From contig NZ_LMTI01000003.1 in NCBI RefSeq assembly GCF_001510665.1, positions 221,766 through 285,765 on the forward strand: a stretch of DNA of 64,000 bases. Direction: 5' to 3'. Under the pieces are notes generated by a model. The model worked only from the letters and a program-made list of their open reading frames with translations. It ran no database searches and was not told where the DNA came from. The stretch is from Bacillus sp. FJAT-27445. Its GTDB lineage: Bacteria > Bacillota > Bacilli > Bacillales > Cytobacillaceae. Within the stretch, counting starts at the first letter, position 1. The number at the start of each line of letters is the position of its first letter. Shown here piece after piece: positions 38,791 to 47,420 of this stretch. The position numbers and the translations under genes were made by a program.

Positions 38791-39411
38791 ATGTACGTAA
38801 TGAAACAAAGCGGCTGGGTTGAGGTTATTTGTGGCAGCATGTTCTCGGGGAAGTCAGAGGAATTGATTCGGAGAGTCCGCCGCGCCCAATTCGCCAAGCA
38901 GAAGATTGCTGTTTTCAAGCCGAAAATTGATAATCGGTACAGCGAGGAGTCCGTTGTTTCCCACAATGGTTCTTCCTTTATTGCGATGCCAATCTCACAT
39001 TCCACTGAAATTTTTGACCATGTCGACGTTGAGGTCGATGTTATTGCTATAGATGAAGTCCAATTCTTTGATAATGAAGTGGTGAATGTTATCCAGCACT
39101 TGGCTAACAGTGGCTTCCGGGTAATTGCTGCCGGGCTTGACCAGGACTTTCGAGGGGAGCCGTTTGGCAAGATGCCCCAACTGATGGCGGTTGCTGAGCT
39201 CGTTACCAAGCTTCAGGCTGTCTGCGCCGTATGCGGGTCTCCTGCGAGCAGGACTCAGCGTCTGATTGATGGCAGACCTGCATCCTACGATGACCCGATT
39301 ATCCTCGTGGGAGCTTCTGAGGCGTATGAGCCGCGCTGCAGGCACCATCACGAAGTCCCGAATTCCATGTCTAATGCAGACGAGGCTGTTTATAAAACAC
39401 GTGCGTTATAA
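38791..39411 (+). CDS. tdk: Tdk, thymidine kinase
   Basis: 206 residues, type II thymidine kinase. Walker [15 protein letters not shown], Walker [12 protein letters not shown], the lasso segment, and a structural zinc site (CAVCG and CRHHH). It salvages thymidine to dTMP. ATG 38791 has GAAGGAGAGG upstream; the ATG 38767 extension runs over that site. Flanked by a terminator, so probably monocistronic. Confidence 0.95.
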   Translation: MYVMKQSGWVEVICGSMFSGKSEELIRRVRRAQFAKQKIAVFKPKIDNRYSEESVVSHNGSSFIAMPISHSTEIFDHVDVEVDVIAIDEVQFFDNEVVNVIQHLANSGFRVIAAGLDQDFRGEPFGKMPQLMAVAELVTKLQAVCAVCGSPASRTQRLIDGRPASYDDPIILVGASEAYEPRCRHHHEVPNSMSNADEAVYKTRAL

Positions 39412-39414
39412 CCT

Positions 39415-39450
39415 AAAGAGGCTGTCCGTTACGGACAAGCCTCTTTTTTA
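39415..39450 (+). terminator. Terminator after tdk
   Basis: AAAGAGGCTGTCCGT pairs with ACGGACAAGCCTCTTTTTT, a long stem with T-run. Confidence 0.88.
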
Positions 39451-39555
39451 CAGTGTAAGCTGAATTTTTCTTGTAAGTATTGAAAGCAACGTAAAGACCA
39501 ATTTTCCGTTCAGGGACTGTTTTTCAAAAACCGCTACTGTACCTGGAATTCAGGG

Positions 39556-40530
39556 CTAGTCCTCAACAGACGGTTTCCAATCGGTGATACCATCAGTCTC
39601 CAAAATGCCAATGGTGACATCGCTGATATCAGGGTCGGCAAGAAGCAGATCCCTTACCCTGAATTTAATATCATCGGCAACTGCAAGGCTTAATCCCTTT
39701 CTTAATTCAATATAACCTTCAACATGGTATTGGCGTCCTTCCTGGATAATCCGCAATTTTTTAATGTCATCGACATCCGGATCTGAAAAAATAATCGACA
39801 CGATCCTGTCCTCAATCACTTTTGGGGCTGCGACCCCAATTAGGCCAATTGTATTTTCAAATCCGATTTTAATGGCAATCCCCAAAAGCATAAATCCGAT
39901 TAAAAGCGTGCCGACACCGTCGAGAAAGAATAGGCCAGTAAACTTTGCAAGCACAATGGCAATGAGGGCAATGGCAGCACCAGCAGTCGCAATAATATCT
40001 TCGTAAAAAACGAGCCTTGTCGGCGGAGAAGCGAGTTTAACGTTTTTAAACGCCGCGGGGACTATTGCAAGCCCTTTTGCGCTGTTTCTTGTTTCGTGGA
40101 CAATTTCCCTCATCGCTTTGACGAGCACTGCTCCGTCCAGGCCAACCGCTGCAAGGAGAATCACTACATTTAGCAAAACTCTTTCAGGTTCCTTTGGATG
40201 TTGAATCAATTCCCAGCCTTTTAAAACTGTTTCATACGACATAATGGAAATGACAATAACGGCTACAAGCACGAACAGGTTGATAACACGCCCAAATCCA
40301 GTCGGAAACCTGCGTGTTGGCGATTTTTCCGCAAGTGCGCTTCCAATGAAAACAAATGCCTGATTTGTAGCATCAGCCACGGAATGTAAGGTGGTCGCAA
40401 ACATCGTCCCGCTTCCGCTGATGAAGGCAGCAATTCCTTTAATCAAAGCAAGCACTGTATTGGCGAGTGCTGCAATCCCGGAGGATTTATTACCTTTTTT
40501 TAAAAGTGCAACAAAGGTCACCAGACTCAT
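39556..40530 (-). CDS. Cation diffusion facilitator family transporter
   Basis: 324 residues with six predicted membrane helices (for example ALANTVLALIKGIAAFISG, LFVLVAVIVISIM, IIATAGAAIALIAIVLA). Metal-site residues HSVAD in helix 2 and EDIIATAG in helix 5 replace the usual HxxxD pairs, closest to the SLC30A9-like branch. The C-terminal domain (about 215-324, DDIKKLRIIQEGRQYHVEGYIEL) is the cytoplasmic metal-sensing ferredoxin-like fold. Efflux of Zn, Mn, Co or Fe is possible; the metal cannot be told. RBS AGGAAAGG precedes ATG 40530. Confidence 0.85.
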   Translation of the reverse strand: MSLVTFVALLKKGNKSSGIAALANTVLALIKGIAAFISGSGTMFATTLHSVADATNQAFVFIGSALAEKSPTRRFPTGFGRVINLFVLVAVIVISIMSYETVLKGWELIQHPKEPERVLLNVVILLAAVGLDGAVLVKAMREIVHETRNSAKGLAIVPAAFKNVKLASPPTRLVFYEDIIATAGAAIALIAIVLAKFTGLFFLDGVGTLLIGFMLLGIAIKIGFENTIGLIGVAAPKVIEDRIVSIIFSDPDVDDIKKLRIIQEGRQYHVEGYIELRKGLSLAVADDIKFRVRDLLLADPDISDVTIGILETDGITDWKPSVED

Positions 40531-40595
40531 CCTTTCCTGTTCCGTTTGTATAAAAAAGTACCCGCCTCCTTTGGATTTAACCCTTTTTTATACAA

Positions 40596-40630
40596 AAAGA
40601 AGGGAATTCCATGGCCGAGGAATTCCCCTT
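40596..40630 (-). promoter_or_regulatory. Hairpin in the CDF-prfA intergenic region
   Basis: GGGAATTCC (40602-40610) and GGAATTCCC (40619-40627) form a perfect 9-bp stem with loop ATGGCCGA. On the minus strand it is followed by TTCTTTTTG, so it may act as a terminator or attenuator ahead of the CDF gene. Confidence 0.4.
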
Positions 40631-40669
40631 TCGAGGGAAACAGTTGAGGCTTCATGATTAACAGCGGCT

Positions 40670-40698
40670 TTGACGGAGATTTCCCGCTATATTATAAT
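40670..40698 (+). promoter_or_regulatory. Sigma-A promoter of prfA
   Basis: TTGACG (40670-40675), 17 bp, TATAAT (40693-40698). It leaves a leader of about 160 bases with an internal stem (ATCAG..AGGC with GCCT..CTGAT near 40713-40742). Confidence 0.75.
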
Positions 40699-40867
40699 AG
40701 AGTGAAACTTTCATCAGGAAGGCTTTATATGCCTGCTGATGGTTATCTGAACCAATCGGGCCTTTCTGCATTGAATCTCCCTCCTGCTTTCAATACGGGG
40801 TGAGAATCTTCTGACCATAAAGAGTAGGATAAAACCGATATGGACTTTAAAACTGAGGTGAATGCTT

Positions 40868-41941
40868 GTGTTTGATCGTCTCCAGGCTGTTGAGGATCGC
40901 TATGAAAAGCTGAATGAGCTTTTGAGCGACCCAGCCATTATAAATGATTCAAAGAAGCTCCGCGAATATTCCAAGGAGCAGTCAGATATACAGGAAACTG
41001 TCCAGGTTTACCGCGAATACAAAGAAGCGAAAGCCCAGCTCCAGGATGCGAAGGCGATGTTGGATGATAAGCTGGATGCAGAGATGCGCGAAATGGTGAA
41101 AGAGGAAGTGAACGAGCTTTCCGAGCAGGTTGAGGAATATGAAGAAAGGCTAAAGCTTCTGCTTATCCCGAAGGACCCGAATGATGACAAAAACGTTATC
41201 TTTGAAATCCGCGGGGCAGCAGGAGGCGATGAAGCGGCGCTTTTCGCTGGAGACCTTTACCGGATGTACAGCCGTTATGCTGAATCCCAGGGCTGGAAGA
41301 CTGAGGTTATGGATGCAAACCCAACCGGACTAGGCGGTTTCAAGGAAATCATCTTCATGATCAATGGAACCGGTGCTTATTCCAAACTGAAATTTGAAAA
41401 CGGGGCGCATCGTGTCCAGCGTGTACCTGAAACAGAATCAGGCGGGAGAATCCATACATCAACCGCAACTGTCGCATGCCTTCCTGAAGCGGAGGAAGTG
41501 GAAGTTGAAATTCATGACAAGGATATCCGCTTCGACACGTTCGCATCCAGCGGCGCGGGTGGACAATCCGTTAACACGACTATGTCAGCCGTCCGGCTTA
41601 CCCATATTCCTACTGGAATAACTGTTTCAATGCAGGATGAAAAGTCCCAGCATAAAAACAGGGATAAGGCGATGAAAATTCTCCGTGCCCGCGTGTATGA
41701 CAAGTTCCAGCAGGAGGCGCAGGCTGAGTATGATCAGGTGCGTAAATCCGCGGTTGGGACCGGCGACCGTTCCGAGCGGATCCGTACGTACAATTTCCCT
41801 CAAAACCGGGTTACAGATCACCGAATTGGCCTCACCATCCAGAAGCTTGACCAGATTCTTGAAGGCAAGCTTGGTGAAATCATCGATGCATTGATCATGG
41901 AAGACCAGTCCGCAAAGCTGGAACGTGCTTCTAATGAGTAA
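40868..41941 (+). CDS. prfA: PrfA, peptide chain release factor 1
   Basis: 357 residues. The stop-codon recognition tripeptide PET lies in [17 protein letters not shown]; the hydrolysis motif GGQ is in [11 protein letters not shown]. It reads UAA and UAG. I prefer GTG 40868 ([15 protein letters not shown]) because GAGGTG lies seven bases upstream and family N-termini begin with this sequence; ATG 40862 leaves only about one base from the ribosome binding site. The stop overlaps prmC by eight bases. Confidence 0.95.
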   Translation: MFDRLQAVEDRYEKLNELLSDPAIINDSKKLREYSKEQSDIQETVQVYREYKEAKAQLQDAKAMLDDKLDAEMREMVKEEVNELSEQVEEYEERLKLLLIPKDPNDDKNVIFEIRGAAGGDEAALFAGDLYRMYSRYAESQGWKTEVMDANPTGLGGFKEIIFMINGTGAYSKLKFENGAHRVQRVPETESGGRIHTSTATVACLPEAEEVEVEIHDKDIRFDTFASSGAGGQSVNTTMSAVRLTHIPTGITVSMQDEKSQHKNRDKAMKILRARVYDKFQQEAQAEYDQVRKSAVGTGDRSERIRTYNFPQNRVTDHRIGLTIQKLDQILEGKLGEIIDALIMEDQSAKLERASNE

Positions 41942-42794
41942 GAAGGTATATGAAGCCCTGAACTGGGCTTCTTCTTTTTTAAAGGAAGCTGGGCGCGAGG
42001 AATTTGCCGGGGAAGTTTTAGTAAGGCATATCTTGGGAATAGACCGGACGCAATTGTTTCTAATGATGAGGGATGAATTAAACCCTCGCCAGCTCGAGCA
42101 ATTTGAAAAAGCGGTTCGGCAGCATGCCTTAGGAAAGCCAGTTCAGTATATCATTGGCCAGGAAGAGTTTTACGGCAGGCCGTTTATAGTTAACGAAGAA
42201 GTTCTGATCCCGCGCCCCGAAACGGAAGAGCTTGTCGAGGGAGCGCTTAAACGGATTAGTTCATTGTTTGGCAAAGCGGAAGGGCTGCGGCTTGCGGACA
42301 TCGGGACCGGGAGCGGTGCTATAGCCATTTCGATGAAACTTGAGGAGCCAAGGCTTGCTGTGGCAGCCACCGATATCGCTGAAGGATCTTTAGCGGTTGC
42401 AGAGGAAAACGCCCGCCGCCTTGGTGCGGAGGTGGAGTTTGTCCATGGCGACCTCCTCAAGCCTTTTATAGACGCTGAAACGAAGTTCGATATTATTTTA
42501 TCCAACCCACCCTATATTCCTGATGGCGACAGGGCGTGGATGTCGGATATCGTAACAGATCATGAGCCGCACCGGGCCCTTTTTGCGGGCAGTGATGGGC
42601 TGGATTTTTATAAAAGGTTCATGGAGGAATTGCCAGCTGTCCTGAACCGTCGGGCGCTAGTTGGATTTGAAATTGGCTCCGGCCAGGGAGAGGCTGTTGG
42701 TTTCCTATGTAAAAAAGCCTTTCCGTCTGCCAAAGTTGAAGTTGTCAGTGATATAAATGGGAAGGACCGAATGGTGTTTATTGAACGAACGTAA
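41934..42794 (+). CDS. prmC: PrmC, release factor glutamine methyltransferase
   Basis: 286 residues. Methylates the GGQ glutamine of release factors with S-adenosylmethionine. SAM loop [15 protein letters not shown]; active-site NPPY in [11 protein letters not shown]; the N-terminal five-helix substrate domain spans about 1-80 ([15 protein letters not shown] links the two). ATG 41934 overlaps prfA out of frame, implying translational coupling to its substrate's gene. Confidence 0.95.
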   Translation: MSKKVYEALNWASSFLKEAGREEFAGEVLVRHILGIDRTQLFLMMRDELNPRQLEQFEKAVRQHALGKPVQYIIGQEEFYGRPFIVNEEVLIPRPETEELVEGALKRISSLFGKAEGLRLADIGTGSGAIAISMKLEEPRLAVAATDIAEGSLAVAEENARRLGAEVEFVHGDLLKPFIDAETKFDIILSNPPYIPDGDRAWMSDIVTDHEPHRALFAGSDGLDFYKRFMEELPAVLNRRALVGFEIGSGQGEAVGFLCKKAFPSAKVEVVSDINGKDRMVFIERT

Positions 42795-42881
42795 ATATTA
42801 AATTTAGATAAATGTGTTTAACAGTGCTTGCGGCTGGGTAAATAAAGAAGTCGGCACTATTAGTCACAGGGGGAAGACAAA

Positions 42882-43199
42882 ATGGACAATGCCATTGTCG
42901 GCATATTTGATAGTATCCAAAGGCTTGAGGACGCCATAGTAGACCTTAGAAATAAAGGCTACCGGTCGGAGGATATGACACTCGTTATAAAAGAGGAAAC
43001 AAGTATTGAGGGAGAAATCGACATTCCTGTTATCCAAGTAACAGACAGCCACTTGCTGTGGGATATCATACAGGAATACGTGGACCACGACGATATGGAT
43101 TTTGCCACGCTTACCCAAATAAAATCAACCGTTTTAAATGATGGGAAATACGTCCTTTTAAAGGAGCGAAGCCGTGTACATGCGGTGTCGCATATATAA
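42882..43199 (+). CDS. YflT/GSP17M-like small stress-type protein
   Basis: 105 residues beginning MDNAIVGIFDSIQRLEDAIVDLRNKGYRSEDMTLVIKEE, the start typical of general stress protein 17M (YflT) domains: alternating short beta strand and helix, acidic. It occupies the place of ywkF in B. subtilis, but similarity to that gene was not checked. RBS AGGGGGAAG. Terminator at 43215. Confidence 0.65.
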   Translation: MDNAIVGIFDSIQRLEDAIVDLRNKGYRSEDMTLVIKEETSIEGEIDIPVIQVTDSHLLWDIIQEYVDHDDMDFATLTQIKSTVLNDGKYVLLKERSRVHAVSHI

Positions 43200-43212
43200 A
43201 AACTATCATTGT

Positions 43213-43241
43213 TTAACTCGGCAAATCGCCGGGTTTTTTGT
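43213..43241 (+). terminator. Terminator before spoIIR
   Basis: AACTCGGC (43215-43222) pairs with GCCGGGTT (43228-43235), then TTTTG. Confidence 0.75.
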
Positions 43242-43332
43242 GTTTGTCTGGAACCCGCATTCAATCCATGATGTGAAATGTCCTGCAAATAACTCGGGTT
43301 TTTAACCTAATTTAACAAAAAGCATCCTGCTA

Positions 43333-43362
43333 GTTTATGATTCTCCCATTTTGGCGACACTG
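43333..43362 (+). promoter_or_regulatory. Sigma-F promoter of spoIIR
   Basis: GTTTA (43333-43337), exactly 15 bp, GGCGACACTG (43353-43362). It fits GYWTA-N15-GGNRANANTW at all but the last position. spoIIR is the classic forespore sigma-F target. Confidence 0.8.
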
Positions 43363-43387
43363 TTGATAGTGAAGGACGGTGGGGGAA

Positions 43388-44236
43388 ATGAAACATAAAG
43401 TAATCGTTTGGCTGTATTTGGTGGTATTATCAATTGGAACTATAGTGAATTTATATGCTCCGCAAATAAAAGCCTCCGGCAAAGAGGAAATTATTATCCC
43501 GGGCGAGGCTATCCGGTTAAGGATTCTCGCAAATAGCGACAGAGCTAAGGACCAGGAATTAAAGCGCAAGGTGCGCGACGAAGTTAACGTAAAGATTACG
43601 GAGTGGGTTGAAGATTTGACGAGCCTGGAAGAAGCCAGGGGTGTCATAAAGGGCCATCTTCCTGAAATTCAGGCCGTTGTCAGGAAAGTACTTGATGAAA
43701 ATGGGTCATCCCAGGCTGCCAAGACTGAATTCGGAACCGTGAAATTTCCTACAAAACTGTATGGACAGTTCCTCTATCCTGCCGGTGAATATGAGGCAAT
43801 CTTGATTACCCTTGGTGAAGGGAAGGGGGCGAATTGGTGGTGCGTATTGTACCCGCCGCTTTGTTTCCTCGATTTTTCAAGCGGGACAGCTGTGAGGTCG
43901 CCGGGATTTGAAGATGGAAATGGCAAGGCGCCTTCAAGAACTGAACCGGCTGAAAAACATGCTGATGAAAAGCACGCATTGAGTCCTGTTGAAAAAACTG
44001 CTCCTGGTGAACCAGCTGAAACGGTTAGTCCTCTAACCAGTTCAGGCCTGGTTGAAGGGAATGGCGCGAAAAAACTTGGTAAACCGGCAGGCGGACTTGG
44101 CGAAGAGGGGGCCAAGGATTATGAAAGCAAACAGGATTCCTTGAACCAAAGCCCTAAGGTTTACACTCCAGAGGATGAACAGCCAGTTAAAGTGAAATTT
44201 TTTGTCGTCGAGCTTTGGAAAAAAATAATCGATTAA
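43388..44236 (+). CDS. spoIIR: SpoIIR, sigma-E activating signal protein
   Basis: 282 residues. An N-terminal hydrophobic segment (VIVWLYLVVLSIGTIVNLY) directs export from the forespore. The conserved region, IRLRILANSDRAKDQELKRKVRDEV through GEYEAILITLGEGKGANWWCVLYPPLCFLDFS, is intact. SpoIIR triggers SpoIIGA to cleave pro-sigma-E in the mother cell. After about residue 180 there is a Glu/Lys/Pro/Ser-rich low-complexity stretch of some 85 residues before the usual ending VKFFVVELWKKI, making it longer than B. subtilis SpoIIR (224). ATG 43388 follows GGGGGAA. Confidence 0.93.
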   Translation: MKHKVIVWLYLVVLSIGTIVNLYAPQIKASGKEEIIIPGEAIRLRILANSDRAKDQELKRKVRDEVNVKITEWVEDLTSLEEARGVIKGHLPEIQAVVRKVLDENGSSQAAKTEFGTVKFPTKLYGQFLYPAGEYEAILITLGEGKGANWWCVLYPPLCFLDFSSGTAVRSPGFEDGNGKAPSRTEPAEKHADEKHALSPVEKTAPGEPAETVSPLTSSGLVEGNGAKKLGKPAGGLGEEGAKDYESKQDSLNQSPKVYTPEDEQPVKVKFFVVELWKKIID

Positions 44237-44262
44237 GGGTCCGAATATAGGACTCTTTTTTG
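44237..44262 (+). terminator. Terminator after spoIIR
   Basis: GGGTCC (44237-44242) pairs with GGACTC (44250-44255, one G-U), then TTTTTT. Confidence 0.65.
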
Positions 44263-44345
44263 TGTAGAAAAATTTACCATTATCGGGTTCTTCTTCCGTC
44301 AATTTTTCTATGCGATTACAAGTAGCTAACAAAAGTGAAATAAGA

Positions 44346-44370
44346 GTTTTTAAGCGGCGATAGCGGATAA
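44346..44370 (+). promoter_or_regulatory. Candidate sigma-B promoter of KGG-repeat gene
   Basis: GTTTTT (44346-44351), 13 bp, GGATAA (44365-44370). It approximates the sigma-B consensus GTTTAW-N12-15-GGGWAW with one or two mismatches. GsiB of B. subtilis, with the same repeats, is a strong sigma-B target. Confidence 0.4.
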
Positions 44371-44413
44371 AAAGGGGGTGTGCACCAACAATCTTCGAAG
44401 GAGTGATCTTACG

Positions 44414-44809
44414 ATGGCTAAAAACAATAACAACGGAAAGATGTCTAGAGAAGAAGCGGGACGCATGGGTGGAGAAGCGACAAGCAGGAAGCACGATAAG
44501 GATTTCTACCAGGAAATCGGCCGTAAAGGCGGGGAAGCAACAGCAAATTCCCGCGACAAGGATTTCTACCAGGAAATTGGCCGCAAAGGCGGGGAAGCCA
44601 CAGCTGAATCACATGACAAGGATTTCTATCAAGAAATCGGTAAAAAGGGCGGAGAGGCAACTGCTGATTCGCGTGGCAAGGAATTCTATCAGGAAATCGG
44701 CCGTAAAGGCGGAGAAGCAACCAGTCAAAACCACGATCGCGGATTCTATGAAGAAATCGGCGAAAAAGGTGGAAAAGCCCGCTGGGAAAAAAATAACAAC
44801 AATAAGTAA
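44414..44809 (+). CDS. KGG-repeat stress protein (GsiB-like)
   Basis: 131 residues. After MAKNNNNGK there is a partial repeat (MSREEAGRMGGEATSRKH), then five 20-residue units of the form DKDFYQEIGRKGGEAT plus four variable residues, and an Asn-rich end. Highly hydrophilic, no cysteine, no signal peptide: a hydrophilin thought to protect during desiccation or glucose/heat stress. DNA of the repeats is diverged at third positions, so the array is old rather than a recent duplication. RBS GAAGGAG. Terminator follows. Confidence 0.88.
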   Translation: MAKNNNNGKMSREEAGRMGGEATSRKHDKDFYQEIGRKGGEATANSRDKDFYQEIGRKGGEATAESHDKDFYQEIGKKGGEATADSRGKEFYQEIGRKGGEATSQNHDRGFYEEIGEKGGKARWEKNNNNK

Positions 44810-44825
44810 TGCTGCTTAGATTAGA

Positions 44826-44857
44826 GAGGATGCCCAAACGCCTGGGCATCCTTTTCA
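44826..44857 (+). terminator. Terminator after KGG-repeat gene
   Basis: AGGATGCCC (44827-44835) pairs with GGGCATCCT (44844-44852), then TTTC. Confidence 0.75.
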
Positions 44858-44920
44858 AGTTCTATTCTCCTCTACTCCTACATAATCATAGAGTAGATTA
44901 CTAGAACAGGGGTGGGAGTA

Positions 44921-45364
44921 ATGGAATTGACAGTAAGAATTGGCGAGAGAGCCGATTTTGATAGGATTGTTGGATTTTTGGAAAAAGCGGGGCTCGGAAC
45001 CGCCGGCATCGATGAGGAATCGACAAGGTTTTTTCTCATTGCCGAGGATGGGGCGGGGATAAAGGCGAGCCTTGGAATTGAACAGTTTGGAAAGTCGGGA
45101 ATGCTTCGTTCACTCGCTCTATCACCGGGAATAGGAGAGCATGAGTTGCTCCTGCTTTTTGGGCAAATGCTATTATTCGCAAAAGAAGAAGGAATGAAAT
45201 CTGTCTACCTAGCAACCAATAAACGAAGTGCTATTCCTTTTCTTGAAATAGCGGGATTCAGCATGATTGTCAAGAATGAACTTCCTGTGGAATTTTTCAA
45301 CTCGGCACATGTAATGGACATACTAAATGTGGACAACTCGGTCTTTATGAAGTTCTCCTTCTAA
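44921..45364 (+). CDS. ywlB: YwlB-like GNAT N-acetyltransferase
   Basis: 147 residues. GNAT fold: LTVRIGERADFDRIVGFLEKAG at the start, LRSLALSPGIGEHELLLLFGQML around the acetyl-CoA site (the Q/RxxGxG/A loop is degenerate), and YLATNKRSAIPFLEIAGF. The substrate is unknown; placement before ywlC matches YwlB. ATG 44921 follows GGTGGGAG; 44912 is the alternative. The DnaA-box cluster starts two bases after its stop. Confidence 0.75.
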   Translation: MELTVRIGERADFDRIVGFLEKAGLGTAGIDEESTRFFLIAEDGAGIKASLGIEQFGKSGMLRSLALSPGIGEHELLLLFGQMLLFAKEEGMKSVYLATNKRSAIPFLEIAGFSMIVKNELPVEFFNSAHVMDILNVDNSVFMKFSF

Positions 45365-45365
45365 A

Positions 45366-45600
45366 TTGTGGATATATCCACAAAGTTATCCACCGTTTTA
45401 ATAGGGTTATCCACAAATTGTGGATAATGCCTTGTGTTTACCATTCGCTTCTTTTATACTTTCAAGGAAAAAGAAACCGAAACTGCACTGCTGTCCCATA
45501 TTTTGAGACAGATAGCATAAATGGATAAAGGTGAAGAATAAATGGAAACGAAATGTTGGATAGTGGATAATTCTGTGGAAAAGTTAAAAAATAATCCACA
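45366..45600. promoter_or_regulatory. DnaA-box cluster upstream of and into ywlC
   Basis: Consensus TTATCCACA. Exact boxes at 45407-45415 (plus) and 45419-45427 (minus). One-mismatch boxes at 45367-45375 (minus) and 45374-45382 (plus), which form the palindrome TTGTGGATATATCCACAA, and 45386-45394 (plus). Two more one-mismatch sites fall inside ywlC, at 45562-45570 (minus) and 45592-45600 (plus). The ywlC upstream region is a known strong DnaA-binding cluster in B. subtilis. Confidence 0.88.
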
Positions 45601-46597
45601 AATCAAACAGGCTGCGAAGCTTTTAATCGAAAATGAAGTAGTAGCGTTTCCCACTGAAACTGTATATGGTTTAGGTGGCAATGCTGGAAGTGATGTAGCT
45701 GTCGGGAAAATATTTTTGGCGAAAGGCCGTCCATCCGATAATCCGCTCATCATCCATATCGCTGAAAAATCTCAGATGTACAGTTTTATAGAGGAAGTTC
45801 CCGAGGTAGCGGAACATTTAATGCGGGCGTTTTGGCCCGGACCATTGACACTTGTTTTAAAAAAGAAAAAAGCAGCCCTTTCAGAAAAAGCAACAGCGGG
45901 GCTTGAAACAGTCGGAGTGAGAATGCCTGATCATCCGGTTGCGCTTGCAATTTTGAAGGAGTGCGGGCTGCCGATCGCCGCCCCAAGCGCGAACAGCTCG
46001 GGAAAGCCAAGTCCCACTACAGCGGGGCATGTCGCTGAAGATTTGAGCGGAAAAATTGCTGGAATTGTGGATGGCGGGCCTACTGGGGTTGGCTTGGAAT
46101 CGACCGTACTGGATTGTACTAGCGGGATTCCCACCATCCTAAGGCCTGGTGGAATTACGAAAGAACAATTGGAAGCAGTGATTGGACAAGTCGAGGTCGA
46201 CCCTGCACTTTCCAGCGGAGAAGCGAAGCCAAAAGCGCCTGGCATGAAATACCGCCATTACGCCCCGGAGGCACCGCTTTATTTAGTTGGCGGCAGTCAG
46301 GGCTTCCTCCAGCAGCTTGCATCCAAACAGATGGAGGAAGGAAAACGGGTCGGGGTATTGGCGACGGAGGAGAGTGCAAGCTTCTATAAAGCGAATGTTG
46401 TTCTTGCCTGTGGAAGGCGGGACAATCTCGACACGGTAGCTGCCTCCCTTTACGATACGCTCCGTTCATTTAATGAGCACAAAACAGATGTCATCCTAAG
46501 TGAAATGTTTTCCGAGGAAGGTGTCGGCCATGCCGTTATGAACCGTCTGATGAAGGCGGCGGCGAATAAGGTTATTCTTGAGCCAAAAAGGAAATAA
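45542..46597 (+). CDS. ywlC: YwlC, threonylcarbamoyl-AMP synthase (Sua5 type)
   Basis: 351 residues. The YrdC/TsaC domain (about 20-215) has the KxR-SxN signature in FLAKGRPSDNPLIIHI and APSANSSGKPSPTTA. The C-terminal Sua5 domain (about 240-351) follows the linker APGMKYRHYAPEAPLYLV. It makes threonylcarbamoyl-AMP from threonine, bicarbonate and ATP for tRNA t6A37. DnaA boxes lie upstream and within its first 60 bases. RBS GGTGAAG. Confidence 0.95.
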   Translation: METKCWIVDNSVEKLKNNPQIKQAAKLLIENEVVAFPTETVYGLGGNAGSDVAVGKIFLAKGRPSDNPLIIHIAEKSQMYSFIEEVPEVAEHLMRAFWPGPLTLVLKKKKAALSEKATAGLETVGVRMPDHPVALAILKECGLPIAAPSANSSGKPSPTTAGHVAEDLSGKIAGIVDGGPTGVGLESTVLDCTSGIPTILRPGGITKEQLEAVIGQVEVDPALSSGEAKPKAPGMKYRHYAPEAPLYLVGGSQGFLQQLASKQMEEGKRVGVLATEESASFYKANVVLACGRRDNLDTVAASLYDTLRSFNEHKTDVILSEMFSEEGVGHAVMNRLMKAAANKVILEPKRK

Positions 46598-46730
46598 ACC
46601 TCGGCCTTGTTTCGGATGAAACTTTCCCTTAAAAATAGCCGATACCATTTGGCCTCAATCCATTATCCCATTCTTCTAAACAGGGCTGGACGTGCATATG
46701 ATGAACTAGCATGTCCGGGGGGCGGTTACG

Positions 46731-47285
46731 ATGTCTATGCTGGTGGGAGAATTGGCAACGCTGCTTTTGATGGCGTTTGCGCTAGGGATGGATGCATTTT
46801 CGGTAGGCTTGGGAATGGGAATGTACAGGCTTAGGTTAAGGCAGATTTTTAAAATAGGTATTACAATTGGCATTTTCCACGTGTGGATGCCATTGGTCGG
46901 GATGATTGCAGGTAGGCTCCTTTCTGAGCAGTTTGGAGCATTCGCTTCTTTAATAGGCGGCCTTCTGCTTGTCTTGCTCGGAATCCAGATGATTTGGGCA
47001 GGACTTAAAAAGGATCAGGAAAGTATCATTACACCAATCGGCTTCGGGCTTATGTTATTCGCCTTAAGTGTGAGCCTGGATAGTTTTTCGGTCGGGCTGA
47101 CGCTAGGCATCTATGGAGCAAGGACGATGGCGGCCATTCTCTGTTTCGGAATCGCGGCAACGGTACTGACATGGGCAGGGCTTCTGGCGGGAAGGAAAGT
47201 TCAAGGCTGGCTCGGATCGTACAGCGAGTCGCTTGGCGGCGTGATTTTATTGGCATTCGGCCTTAAACTGCTGCTGCCATTGTGA
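46731..47285 (+). CDS. mntP: MntP, manganese efflux pump
   Basis: 184 residues, six membrane helices. The two conserved acidic motifs [15 protein letters not shown] and [15 protein letters not shown] give the internal duplication typical of MntP. It exports Mn(II). B. subtilis MntP (YwlD) is at the same place. No yybP-ykoY type riboswitch was recognised upstream; only a short stem (GGACGTGC/GCATGTCC, about 46688-46717) is seen close to the start. Confidence 0.92.
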   Translation: MSMLVGELATLLLMAFALGMDAFSVGLGMGMYRLRLRQIFKIGITIGIFHVWMPLVGMIAGRLLSEQFGAFASLIGGLLLVLLGIQMIWAGLKKDQESIITPIGFGLMLFALSVSLDSFSVGLTLGIYGARTMAAILCFGIAATVLTWAGLLAGRKVQGWLGSYSESLGGVILLAFGLKLLLPL

Positions 47286-47293
47286 TAATAGCG

Positions 47294-47325
47294 GAAACGG
47301 CTCTGTACAAGGGCCGTTTTTTATT
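47294..47325 (+). terminator. Terminator after mntP
   Basis: AAACGGC (47295-47301) pairs with GCCGTTT around TCTGTACAAGG, then TTTATT. Confidence 0.7.
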
Positions 47326-47420
47326 ATGGAGCGAGAATTGTGATGGGTTTACGGAGCTGGAATTGGCAGATTGGAAAATGGGGGTTAAGGGCTATATAAT
47401 GAAGGAAAGGAGGCACGCAC

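Noticed and set aside
41550-41580. GAGGQ instead of GPGGQ in release factor 1
   Set aside because: The essential GGQ is intact and the preceding residue is variable enough that I do not treat it as a defect.
44465-44790. Possible CRISPR or tandem DNA repeat in the KGG-repeat gene
   Set aside because: The 60-bp periodicity is explained by in-frame 20-residue protein repeats; there are no spacers and units are diverged.
46598-46730. Searched for a Mn-sensing yybP-ykoY riboswitch before mntP
   Set aside because: The 133-bp gap contains just one short stem near the start codon and none of the conserved loop sequences.
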